Source of the DNA: CAIYOL01 sp964494805
GTDB lineage: Bacteria; Planctomycetota; Phycisphaerae; Sedimentisphaerales; Anaerobacaceae
Reading direction: 5' to 3'
Length of the DNA: 64,000 nucleotides
Assembly: GCA_964494805.1 (NCBI GenBank)
Contig: CAZBST010000006.1
Span: 65,352 to 129,351 of the forward strand
A program made the position numbers and the translations under genes. The notes beneath the pieces were generated by a model. It searched no databases. It was not told where the DNA came from and saw nothing but the letters and a program-made list of their open reading frames with translations. The stretch's first letter is position 1. Every line of letters begins with the position of its first letter. Shown piece by piece: positions 1 to 7,846 of the stretch.

Positions 1-507
1 TTTAAAATAATAGATATTTTATACTATAATATTATCCTTGGCATTAAAGTGATACCAATCCTTAATTATTTTAAATATGAAAAAGCAAAGATAAAACCTT
101 TCCTGGAAAAAGAGTTGGGGTGGCAGGATTACGGGGGCCATCATCATGAATCTGTTTATACTAAATTCTACCAGTCATACCTGCTGCCAAGAAAGTTCAA
201 TATTGATAAAAGAATAGTCGATTATTCAGCGATGATAAGAGAGGCTGTAATAGATAGAGAAACCGCAATTGAAGAGGTAGAACGAAATCCGCATCGCGTT
301 AAAAGTGAGATTATAGATTATACCATCAGCAAGCTGGGCCTCACAAAAGAAGAATTTAATAATATTATGAACCTGCCTGTCAAAAGTTTTAATGATTATC
401 CTAATTATTATAAAATCATTAAATTTTTTAGAATACCTATTAACCTTTTCGTCAAACTGGGTTTAATTCCTAAGTTGCTTTATCTTAAATACTTAGAAAA
501 TGAGTAA
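1..507 (+). CDS. N-acetyl sugar amidotransferase (WbpG/PseA-like), C-terminal part
   Basis: The reading frame is open to the first base of the window, so this is the C-terminal part (about 168 residues) of a gene that begins outside it. A GTG at 49 is in frame but lies inside the protein. The stretch GWQDYGGHHHES followed by a Tyr/Phe-rich segment and LPRKF is typical of the C-terminal half of N-acetyl sugar amidotransferases used in O-antigen and flagellin glycan synthesis. These enzymes convert a sugar N-acetyl group to an acetamidino group, using ammonia supplied by a HisH/HisF-like pair. Both partners follow directly, and the hisH start overlaps this stop by 8 bases, which supports one operon and one pathway. 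The ATP-binding N-terminal half is not in the window. Confidence 0.8.
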   Translation, partial: FKIIDILYYNIILGIKVIPILNYFKYEKAKIKPFLEKELGWQDYGGHHHESVYTKFYQSYLLPRKFNIDKRIVDYSAMIREAVIDRETAIEEVERNPHRVKSEIIDYTISKLGLTKEEFNNIMNLPVKSFNDYPNYYKIIKFFRIPINLFVKLGLIPKLLYLKYLENE

Positions 508-1126
508 GATGATAGTTATTGTTGATTATGAAATGGGGAATCTTCGATCTGTATTAAAAGCATTTAAAAGAATTAATGCTGATGCCGTAGTTTCGTCAAA
601 AATAGAAGATATAAAGAATGCCAGTAAATTAGTATTGCCTGGTGTCGGGCATTTCAGGAATGGAATGGATAAGTTGAAAAAACTGAATCTTGTTAGTGTT
701 TTGAATGAAAAAGTTATTTTACAAAAAACTCCGATTTTGGGTATATGCCTTGGCATGCAATTGGTTACAAAATACAGCGAAGAAGGAGATTGCGAAGGCC
801 TTGGATGGTTGGATGCCAGAACAATAAAATTCAATTTTAATACATCCAATTCCATTTACAAAATACCTCACATGGGCTGGAATACGATAAGACCGGAAAA
901 GGACTGTGTTTTATTTGACGGTTTGGGAAAAGATGCTTTATTTTACTTTGTCCATTCTTTTCATGTTTGCGCTGATAAGAAAGATGATATAAGTTCTACA
1001 ACAGAATATAGTATCAGGTTTGTGTCATCTGTACAGAAGGATAATATTTACGGTACGCAATTTCATCCTGAAAAAAGCCATAAAAACGGCCTTAAGATTT
1101 TAGTGAACTTTGTTGAAAAAACATAG
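500..1126 (+). CDS. hisH: HisH-like glutamine amidotransferase subunit (glycan pathway paralogue)
   Basis: This is a class I glutamine amidotransferase of 208 residues, the usual HisH length. The nucleophile elbow GICLGMQ places the catalytic Cys at residue 83, and HPEKS supplies the His and Glu of the triad at 189 and 191. The family hydrolyses glutamine and channels ammonia to a HisF-type partner. No histidine biosynthesis gene is nearby. Instead it overlaps a sugar amidotransferase upstream and is followed 28 bases later by a HisF-like gene, the arrangement known from O-antigen clusters such as Pseudomonas wbpG-hisH2-hisF2. The inferred role is therefore to supply ammonia for acetamidino-sugar formation in the cytoplasm. 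Base composition is AT-rich, like its two partners. Confidence 0.88.
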   Translation: MSKMIVIVDYEMGNLRSVLKAFKRINADAVVSSKIEDIKNASKLVLPGVGHFRNGMDKLKKLNLVSVLNEKVILQKTPILGICLGMQLVTKYSEEGDCEGLGWLDARTIKFNFNTSNSIYKIPHMGWNTIRPEKDCVLFDGLGKDALFYFVHSFHVCADKKDDISSTTEYSIRFVSSVQKDNIYGTQFHPEKSHKNGLKILVNFVEKT

Positions 1127-1154
1127 ATTTATAATCTTTTAGAGATCTTACTTT

Positions 1155-1937
1155 ATGTTCCGTCCACGGGTAATTCCCTGTTTGTTGTTGAAGAGTAAAG
1201 GATTGGTTAAAACGGTCAAGTTTAAAAATCCTACTTATATAGGGGACCCTATGAATGCAATAAAAATTTTCAATGACCTGGAGGCGGACGAATTAGTCTT
1301 TTTAGATATTACCGCAACTAATGAGAATAGGCTTTTGTCGCTTGATTTGGTTGAAAAAATTGCTGAGGAGGCGTTTATGCCGTTTGCCGTAGGGGGAGGG
1401 ATTAAGGGTTTAGATGAAATAAAGCAGATATTAAAAAAGGGTGCTGAAAAAGTTATTATTAATACTTCATCAGTTACAAATCCAAATTTAATCAGGGAAG
1501 CATCGGATGATTTTGGGAATCAAAGTATTATTATATCTATTGATGTAAAAAAAGATATCTGGAAGAAAAATAGGGTGTATATTAATAGTGGTAAGAAAAA
1601 GACGCCACTTGAGCCGGTTGAACACGCAAAAAAAATGGAACAATTAGGTGCCGGAGAGATTATAATTAATTCCATTGACAGAGACGGGACAATGGCCGGT
1701 TACGATATCGATTTAATTAAAGAAATTTCAGAATCTGTACAAATCCCGGTAGTTGCTCTTGGCGGAGCTGGTTCACTCAATGATTTTAAGGAGGCGATTG
1801 TTAATGGACATGCCTCTGCCGTTGCTGCTGGAAGTATGTTTGTATTTCATGGCTCGAGAAGAGCGGTATTAATTAACTATCCTGAGAAAGAAGATATACA
1901 ACATTTTTTGATATTTAATAATGAAAATACTTGTTGA
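1155..1937 (+). CDS. hisF: HisF-like synthase subunit (glycan pathway paralogue)
   Basis: A (beta/alpha)8 barrel protein of 260 residues with HisF landmarks: VIPCL at the N-terminus, the FAVGGGIK phosphate-binding loop near residue 78, DRDGTMAGYD near 176 and ALGGAGS near 202. In true HisF the N-terminal motif reads IPCLDV and carries catalytic Asp11. Here it reads IPCLLLKSKG, so that Asp is missing, while the Asp in ISIDVKK (equivalent to Asp130) is kept. This fits the HisF-like proteins of surface-glycan clusters, which partner a HisH-like glutaminase and deliver ammonia to a sugar amidotransferase. The 3' end overlaps the next gene by 17 bases. The frame is AT-rich and contrasts with the gene that follows. 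Confidence 0.85.
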   Translation: MFRPRVIPCLLLKSKGLVKTVKFKNPTYIGDPMNAIKIFNDLEADELVFLDITATNENRLLSLDLVEKIAEEAFMPFAVGGGIKGLDEIKQILKKGAEKVIINTSSVTNPNLIREASDDFGNQSIIISIDVKKDIWKKNRVYINSGKKKTPLEPVEHAKKMEQLGAGEIIINSIDRDGTMAGYDIDLIKEISESVQIPVVALGGAGSLNDFKEAIVNGHASAVAAGSMFVFHGSRRAVLINYPEKEDIQHFLIFNNENTC

Positions 1938-2928
1938 TATTAATCATCCCGCCCATGTTCATCTGTTTAAGTATGTCATAGCGGAACTTCGAAATCATGG
2001 ACACAGCGTGATTATAACCGCCAGCCGAAAGGACCTATCTTATAAACTGCTCGATGCATACGAGTTCGATTACATCAAAATGGGGACATACGGAGACAGC
2101 CTTGCGAAGAAGTTAATCAATTTTCCGATATTGGACTGCCGAATGGTCAAAGTGGTGCTTCAGCGTCAGCCGGATATTTTGACCGGAGTAGCGTCTTCCA
2201 GGATAGCTCATGCCGGCTTTCTGTGCAGAAAAAAGACGCTCATTCTCGACGATACCGAGCATGCAACCGGCCAGATTGCATTATATAGACCGTTCGCAAC
2301 GAACATTCTGACCCCGAGCTGTTTTACATTGGATTTGGGCAGGAAACAAATCAGATATGAAGGCTGCCACGAGTTGGCATACCTGCACCCCAAACGGTTC
2401 ACACCGGACAGAGAGGTCGCCAAAAAGCTCGGTATGGACATTTCAGAAAAATACTGCATAATTCGGTTCGTTTCGTGGGAATCTTCGCATGACATTGGTC
2501 AGCATGGGGTGGTGGTGGGACAGAGGCTGAATTTTATTAGGGAAATCTCAAGGTATGCTCGGCCTTACATCAGCTCAGAATCGCAATTGCCGGCGGAACT
2601 CGCATCTTACCAACTGAATGTGCCGCCGCATTTGGTTCATCACATAATGGCCTTTGCGTCGTTGTGTGTTACCGAAGGTGCGACGATGGCCTCGGAATCA
2701 GCGCTGCTGGGCGTGCCTGTGATATATGTAAATATGCTGACGGCGGGCACAATACAGGAATTTGAACGATACGGATTGTTAGAGCGTATAACAGATACGC
2801 GTCGAGCTCTCGGTAGGGCGGTTGAATTGCTGAAAAAACCTGAAGACAACAGTGGAAAATTGAAGAATTTTCTGCAAAACAAGATAGAGGTTACTGAATA
2901 TATTGTTGAAACTATCGAAAAATATTAG
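1921..2928 (+). CDS. DUF354 family protein, probable GT-B glycosyltransferase
   Basis: 335 residues beginning MKILVDINHPAHVHLFK, the hallmark start of DUF354 proteins, which are related to GT-B glycosyltransferases and UDP-GlcNAc 2-epimerases. Other supporting segments are a DDTEHA region near residue 110 and a C-terminal nucleotide-sugar-type segment ATMASESALLGVPVIYVN near 258. No signal peptide or membrane helix is visible, so a cytoplasmic or membrane-peripheral transferase is likely. It overlaps the HisF-like gene by 17 bases, so translation is probably coupled. Its base composition is visibly richer in G+C than the three genes before it, suggesting separate origins inside the cluster. 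The sugar donor and acceptor cannot be read from the sequence. Confidence 0.75.
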   Translation: MKILVDINHPAHVHLFKYVIAELRNHGHSVIITASRKDLSYKLLDAYEFDYIKMGTYGDSLAKKLINFPILDCRMVKVVLQRQPDILTGVASSRIAHAGFLCRKKTLILDDTEHATGQIALYRPFATNILTPSCFTLDLGRKQIRYEGCHELAYLHPKRFTPDREVAKKLGMDISEKYCIIRFVSWESSHDIGQHGVVVGQRLNFIREISRYARPYISSESQLPAELASYQLNVPPHLVHHIMAFASLCVTEGATMASESALLGVPVIYVNMLTAGTIQEFERYGLLERITDTRRALGRAVELLKKPEDNSGKLKNFLQNKIEVTEYIVETIEKY

Positions 2929-3009
2929 AGAAAATCGTATAATTCTGTTTTCTCCGGGTTTTACATAGTTATCGCAGCCAAAGAAAGCTGAAAAATCGGG
3001 AGTAGGATT

Positions 3010-4689
3010 ATGACTACGAGAATACAAGATAAAAATGAGGTTGGCGGTATAAACTACTGGCTTTGTGTAGTAGGGATTACTGTTCTTATGTGCTGTATGG
3101 AAGGGAGGGAAATCAACCGACCCTTCTACGGGCTTCATAGCTGGGGAGATGCAAACGGTGCCTGGGCCGCTCGAACTCATGTCAAGTATGGTTTATCTTA
3201 CACAAAAGGCGTGTCCACCTGGGCGGTCGGCAATCCTCCTGTAAAAAATCCCACAAGATACTATGACCACCCCCAGCTTGGCAGTATTCTTGCATGGTTT
3301 TTTGGTTCTATATTCGGTGTTCACGAGTGGACCTTCCGTTTTGTTACTCTTGTAGTTTCTATTGGGGCTTTGGCGATATTTATGCTGATACTCAAAGGTC
3401 TTATGGAACCGTTGCCTGCGTTGCTTGTGGGCCTTTTGTGGGCCATATTTCCTTTGACCGGCTATTTTGCGATGGGCGGGTGGACAACGTTTTTTGGCCT
3501 ATCCGCAATATATTTTTATCTTGTTATAATCAAAGCATTTAAAGATAATCCTGAACCGACTAAGTTTCATAAAATCGGGCTGGCTCTCAGTCTTTTCCTC
3601 GGTCTGCAGATTGACTGGTCAAATTTTTTCTATGCTCTTGCCATCGGCGTGCATTATGTCTTTCGGTGTGTAAAAAGAAAGCAGTTTCCGTCCATCCCAT
3701 TGCTTGCGATTCTGGTATTGTCGCCGGGGGTAAGTGTGCTGATTACCTTTGCGATTATGCTTATCGGTTATGGCGGAGATATCACAAAGATAATTGAGCT
3801 TTACAAATGGCGAGCCGCGAAAGGCGAAATGCAGCAAATGCAGACCTTCGACTGGTCTTTGTGGTTTGGCAAACTTTGGGAATTTTCAGTTACCAACTAT
3901 ACGGTGCCTGTTTTGATAATTGCGATACTGTATATTACAATTGGTCAACTATTTGTCTTTATGGAACAGCCTAACCCTAACACAGGCAGAAGGTGTAGAC
4001 AATTTCCGCAGTTCTGGCTTTTCTTTATGGTTCCGGTTTTTCAGCTTTTTATATTGAGAGGCTGTTTATGGAGACATCAAATCTGGCTGTTGCCCTTGAC
4101 GCCATCAGTGGCGATTGCTGCATCCCTGGGCATTTTTATGCTCTGGGATTTTTTCAAAAAGATTAATTTTAAAATTGCCCTTGTTGTTGTTTTGGCGGTT
4201 CTAAGTATATGCATGGGCTACTGCATTGCCGGTACAAACTATTACTATTCAATTCGCTGGCAGCCGGAGGCAAAGATTAAAATGTTCCAGATGCTCAACT
4301 CTCGCATCCCGCCTGATAAGTATCTGCTTAGTTTTGACCCATTTATTGTTAACCAGCACGAATCAAAAGGTGCTTTCTATCGGCCTGAAGTAGCATGGTA
4401 TCTTGACAGAGAAATAACACAGGCAGTGAAACTTGAGGAAATTACCAGCGCTGCCAAAACAGGCAAATATCCGTTTTATCTAATGCCTTTATCTGTGGGC
4501 GACCAGCGAACAGACGTGTATCTGGCGAATCTGAGCAGGCAGCTTCAGAAGCTTTATAAATACGAATACATACCCGGCTGGCCGGGCGAGGTAGATAAAA
4601 AAGGCAGATTCCTAAAAGCAGGTATGCCGACCTATATCCTTTTCGACCTGCGAAATCCAGTAAAACCTATTGATGAAACTGTGAAGTGA
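3010..4689 (+). CDS. ArnT/PMT-like membrane glycosyltransferase (GT39 type)
   Basis: 559 residues with about ten hydrophobic segments. After a short cytoplasmic N-terminus and first helix, a large loop contains HSWGDANGAWAAR and YYDHPQLGSIL. This acidic and aromatic loop next to the membrane is typical of GT39/ArnT/PMT transferases, which use polyprenyl-phosphate-linked sugars on the periplasmic side. Further helices run to about residue 410, followed by a soluble C-terminal domain. A GGAGTAGGAT sequence just before the ATG serves as ribosome binding site. It is followed after 3 bases by asnB in the same direction, so the two are probably co-transcribed. The acceptor, lipid or protein, is unknown. 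Confidence 0.72.
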   Translation: MTTRIQDKNEVGGINYWLCVVGITVLMCCMEGREINRPFYGLHSWGDANGAWAARTHVKYGLSYTKGVSTWAVGNPPVKNPTRYYDHPQLGSILAWFFGSIFGVHEWTFRFVTLVVSIGALAIFMLILKGLMEPLPALLVGLLWAIFPLTGYFAMGGWTTFFGLSAIYFYLVIIKAFKDNPEPTKFHKIGLALSLFLGLQIDWSNFFYALAIGVHYVFRCVKRKQFPSIPLLAILVLSPGVSVLITFAIMLIGYGGDITKIIELYKWRAAKGEMQQMQTFDWSLWFGKLWEFSVTNYTVPVLIIAILYITIGQLFVFMEQPNPNTGRRCRQFPQFWLFFMVPVFQLFILRGCLWRHQIWLLPLTPSVAIAASLGIFMLWDFFKKINFKIALVVVLAVLSICMGYCIAGTNYYYSIRWQPEAKIKMFQMLNSRIPPDKYLLSFDPFIVNQHESKGAFYRPEVAWYLDREITQAVKLEEITSAAKTGKYPFYLMPLSVGDQRTDVYLANLSRQLQKLYKYEYIPGWPGEVDKKGRFLKAGMPTYILFDLRNPVKPIDETVK

Positions 4690-4692
4690 AGT

Positions 4693-6498
4693 ATGTGTGG
4701 AATAAACGGTTTTACTTGGGCTGATGAAACCCTTATCAGGGCTATGAATCAGGTGACCTGCAACAGGGGGCCTGATGACGAGGGAGTTTTTGTCGATAAT
4801 AATGTTTCGCTGGGACATAGGAGATTATCCATTATAGACCTTTCATCTGCCGGCCATCAGCCGATGTGCAACGAAAACGAAACGATGTGGATTATATATA
4901 ACGGCGAAGTATATAACTTTCGCCCAATCAGAGATGAGCTTGAACGTCTCGGCCATAAGTTCAAAAGCAAAACCGATACTGAGGTTATCATTCACGCATA
5001 CGAACAGTGGGGTGTTAAAAGCTTCGATATGTTCAATGGTATGTGGGCGTTTTGCATATATGACAAGGCTAAAAGTGAGCTGATTCTCAGCAGAGACCGC
5101 TTCGGAATCAAGCCTCTTTATTACAGTTTGCATAACGGGCAATTAATTTTTTCGTCGATGATTTCCGCAATGCTTGCTCATAATATCGAGACCGGCCCCA
5201 GCGAAAATGCGATAATGCAGTTTCTGGCGTATAGTCTCGAACACTATAATAAAGACACCTTTTTTGAAAATATCTATTCGCTTGAACCAGGCAACTTCCT
5301 AAAATACGATTTGAAGACAAAAAACTTTTTTTTAGAGAAGTGGTATGTTCCGAAGCATCTGGAAAACGTTACTGTTGAGCAGGTTCGCCGGTCTTTCGTT
5401 GAGAGTGTCGAATCACAAACTGTTGCGGATGTGCCTATAGGGAGCTGCCTGTCCGGCGGAATTGATTCGAGCTCGATAGTCTGCACGCTCGACAAATTTC
5501 TTCCTTATGCGTTTTATACGTTTTCTTTTATTGCCCCAGGCAGTGCTATCGACGAAAGCAAATATATTAAAGAGGTCGGAAAGCGAACAAAGACAAAACA
5601 GTTTTTCACACAGATAAGCGAAGAGGATTTTCTGAACGAGTTTCCAGATTTTGTTAAAGCTCTGGAAGAACCGGTTCTGGGTTTAAGTCCTTATGCTCAA
5701 TATCGCGTAATGAAGCTTGCGCACCAGCAGGGGGCGAAGGTTCTTCTCGATGGACAGGGCGGAGATGAGATTTTTGCAGGATACGTTTATTACTTCAGCT
5801 ATAGATTTTTTGACCTGTTGAAGCGTGGGAAGATTTGGAGTCTCGGCAGAGAAGTATTTTTATATTTGCGCAATTTTAAAGAGCTTATGCCGTTTGGTTT
5901 GTTTGCCTTTGTGCTTATGCCGAACTGGCTTAAAAACGGTCTCTGGAAAACGGTGGTTAACAAATGGATAAATTACAATTTTTTTGAAGAAGTTTGCGGC
6001 GGAAAATTAGACCCACGATGGCAGGGGATGTCTTTGGACCAGGCCCTGCGATTGACTTTGTTTTCGACTGCCATTCCGCATTTATTGCGATGGGAGGACA
6101 AGAATTCGATGAGATGGAGTATAGAAAGCAGGGTGCCTTTTCTGGATTTGCATCTGGTTGAAACGGCTTTGTCGCTGGCTCCGGAACAAAAGCTTCAAAA
6201 CGGCAAGACAAAGATTATTTTCAAAAAGGCGGTAAAGGATATTCTGCCGGAAATGGTAAGCAGCAGAAAAGACAAGATAGGTTTCGGCACGCCTGTGGAT
6301 GAGTTTTTCAGGAGGGAGAAAATCGTAAAATTCTGCAAAGAGATTATTTATTCCGACAGTTTCAAGAGACGACCTTACTGGAAATGGGACAAAGTCGAGA
6401 AAATGTTCACCAGCCACATTCAGCAGAAAGGCAATTTCGGCAGGGAGATATGGAAATGGATTAATCTTGAGTTTTGGCTAAAGACTTTTTTCGATTGA
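4693..6498 (+). CDS. asnB: Asparagine synthase (glutamine-hydrolysing)
   Basis: 601 residues beginning MCGINGF, so the glutaminase nucleophile is Cys2 after Met removal. The N-terminal class II glutaminase domain (about 1-195) contains NRGPDDEG, GHRRLSIIDLS and YNGEVYNF. The C-terminal synthase domain has the PP-loop SGGIDSS near residue 254 and QGGDEIFAGY near 350. Length and motifs are complete. Genes of this family inside polysaccharide clusters often amidate sugar uronates or other precursors rather than free aspartate, so the substrate here is uncertain. It follows the GT39-type gene by only 3 bases. Degraded copies of the same 3' end occur downstream at 7591-7710 and 9075-9134, and a divergent one at 12005-12295. 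Confidence 0.93.
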   Translation: MCGINGFTWADETLIRAMNQVTCNRGPDDEGVFVDNNVSLGHRRLSIIDLSSAGHQPMCNENETMWIIYNGEVYNFRPIRDELERLGHKFKSKTDTEVIIHAYEQWGVKSFDMFNGMWAFCIYDKAKSELILSRDRFGIKPLYYSLHNGQLIFSSMISAMLAHNIETGPSENAIMQFLAYSLEHYNKDTFFENIYSLEPGNFLKYDLKTKNFFLEKWYVPKHLENVTVEQVRRSFVESVESQTVADVPIGSCLSGGIDSSSIVCTLDKFLPYAFYTFSFIAPGSAIDESKYIKEVGKRTKTKQFFTQISEEDFLNEFPDFVKALEEPVLGLSPYAQYRVMKLAHQQGAKVLLDGQGGDEIFAGYVYYFSYRFFDLLKRGKIWSLGREVFLYLRNFKELMPFGLFAFVLMPNWLKNGLWKTVVNKWINYNFFEEVCGGKLDPRWQGMSLDQALRLTLFSTAIPHLLRWEDKNSMRWSIESRVPFLDLHLVETALSLAPEQKLQNGKTKIIFKKAVKDILPEMVSSRKDKIGFGTPVDEFFRREKIVKFCKEIIYSDSFKRRPYWKWDKVEKMFTSHIQQKGNFGREIWKWINLEFWLKTFFD

Positions 6499-6823
6499 TG
6501 CCGAAATTTATCTTGACTTTTTGCACCGGCTGTATTAGGATTGTCTGTAGTGTCTTGCGGAAAAGACTGTTTTTACATCATTGCGAGCGAGGAGCAACCT
6601 TAAAGATATGTAGATTGCTGCGGCTTTTTGGCTTTGTAGCGGCGGTGTGCAGGGGCTTTCTACAGGGCATATTTTAAGAGGAACAAGGAGTTGAGAGTTT
6701 TTTGTTGGAGAAGAAGAGAGGCATTCCGGCATTTGGTTTCGGATTCATTTCAATTCAAGGGATAATAGTGCGCACTGTGCGCATTAGCCTTATTTTTAAC
6801 AATCTTTTTTAGGAGAGAAAAAA
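6499..6823 (+). other. Non-coding stretch before the PEP-CTERM gene
   Basis: No convincing gene. It contains a degenerate CATTGCGAGCGAGGAGCAAC segment at about 6580, resembling widely dispersed REP-like sequence, and near the 3' end an inverted repeat listed separately. Confidence 0.5.
6769..6783. promoter_or_regulatory. Inverted repeat TGCGCA-CTG-TGCGCA, possible operator
   Basis: Two perfect inverted half-sites TGCGCA separated by CTG, 41 bases upstream of the PEP-CTERM gene start. The symmetry and position suggest a dimeric regulator site or the base of a leader hairpin. No regulator can be assigned. Confidence 0.4.
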
Positions 6824-7555
6824 ATGTTTAGCAAAAAACAACTCGTTACAATTCTTTTACTGGCAACTCTTTGTCTGTCGGGAGTTGGAAATGCCGCGAA
6901 TCTTGTTGCCAACCCGGGATTTGAAACGGCAGAAAGTACAAGCGGTGGGCGGCCTAGCAGCTATGGCGACTGGAAGGGTGATTACTCTGCCATCGTAGGT
7001 CCGACCTTGGGAATTACTCCTTTAGGAGGCTCCAAAATGCTGCAGTATATGGGGACAGCATTCTTCGATAGTAGTCCAGGCAATTCAAGTGAGATGTTTC
7101 AGATTATAGACATTACCAGCTATCTGCCTTTGGTTTCTTCCGGGAATGCAGTAGCTACCGCATCCGCCTATTTTAATAGAGTTATGGGAGATGTTCAGAC
7201 AGATACCACATTTGAAGTGGTACTAATGGCTTATGATGGTTCGCCCAGCACCTTTCCATCTCGATGGGAGAGTTCTGCGTATGATTCGGCACTCACTTAT
7301 AATCAAGGCGGAGGTCTTCTTACGGATGGTTTGGTCGAAACGTGGGAACAGCTTGATACCCCGCTTCTTAATTTGCCGACCAATACTACTTTTCTTGTTA
7401 TCGATTTATATGCGTACGAAGATGTTTTTAATGATACCTCTTATCCTGAGTTTGACGGGCATTTTGTTGATAATGTTTCTGTGCAGATAGTTCCTGAGCC
7501 GTCAACGGTGATTCTGCTTGCTGCAGGGATTTTCGGCCTGCGAAGGCGCAAATAA
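6824..7555 (+). CDS. PEP-CTERM sorting domain protein
   Basis: 243 residues with a signal peptide (basic MFSKKQ, hydrophobic core to about 22, cleavage near GNAA), a beta-rich body starting NLVANPGFETAE, and a C-terminal sorting signal: VPEPST, a hydrophobic stretch and the basic tail RRRK. Proteins with this tail are recognised by exosortase, exported and anchored or released, often together with exopolysaccharide. The opening NPGFE segment is common to planctomycete secreted proteins with carbohydrate-binding-like folds. A clear AGGAGAG ribosome binding site lies 8 bases before the ATG. It stands alone between asnB and a methyltransferase gene. No exosortase gene is in the window. Its ligand is unknown. 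Confidence 0.9.
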   Translation: MFSKKQLVTILLLATLCLSGVGNAANLVANPGFETAESTSGGRPSSYGDWKGDYSAIVGPTLGITPLGGSKMLQYMGTAFFDSSPGNSSEMFQIIDITSYLPLVSSGNAVATASAYFNRVMGDVQTDTTFEVVLMAYDGSPSTFPSRWESSAYDSALTYNQGGGLLTDGLVETWEQLDTPLLNLPTNTTFLVIDLYAYEDVFNDTSYPEFDGHFVDNVSVQIVPEPSTVILLAAGIFGLRRRK

Positions 7556-7590
7556 ATATTCAGGTCTGTAAGCTTGAAACACCGGCCTTG

Positions 7591-7710
7591 CCGGAAATGA
7601 GACAAAGTCTATAAAGTTTTTACCAGCCATATTCAGCAAAAGGCGACTTCGGCAGAGAAATCTGGAAGTGGATTAATCTCGGAAGCTGGCATAAGAAATA
7701 TTTTGATTGA
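7591..7710 (+). pseudogene. Degraded 3' end of an asnB-type gene
   Basis: This stretch aligns base for base with the last 120 bases of the intact asnB (about 6380-6498). Read in the asnB frame it has a TGG-to-TGA stop near its start and a one-base deletion in the run CAGCAAAA. After the deletion it encodes GDFGREIWKWINL, then GSWHKKYFD and a stop at the same place as the parent. Nothing upstream resembles the rest of asnB. It is the footprint of a deleted or recombined second copy. Confidence 0.8.
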
Positions 7711-7846
7711 GCTGCCGGATAAAAGAGTGTAGAATATTTCCAAATGTAACTATGTATATTATCCGACGCTATACGTCAAAAAGCTGAGAATAAATTAAAT
7801 AAAAGAAAATTGTGGTGGTGAAAATCAGCAATAAGGGATTTTGTCG

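Noticed and set aside
500..1937. Histidine biosynthesis genes
   Set aside because: HisH and HisF family members are present, but the HisF lacks Asp11 and the neighbours are sugar amidotransferase and glycosyltransferase genes, so the glycan paralogues fit better.
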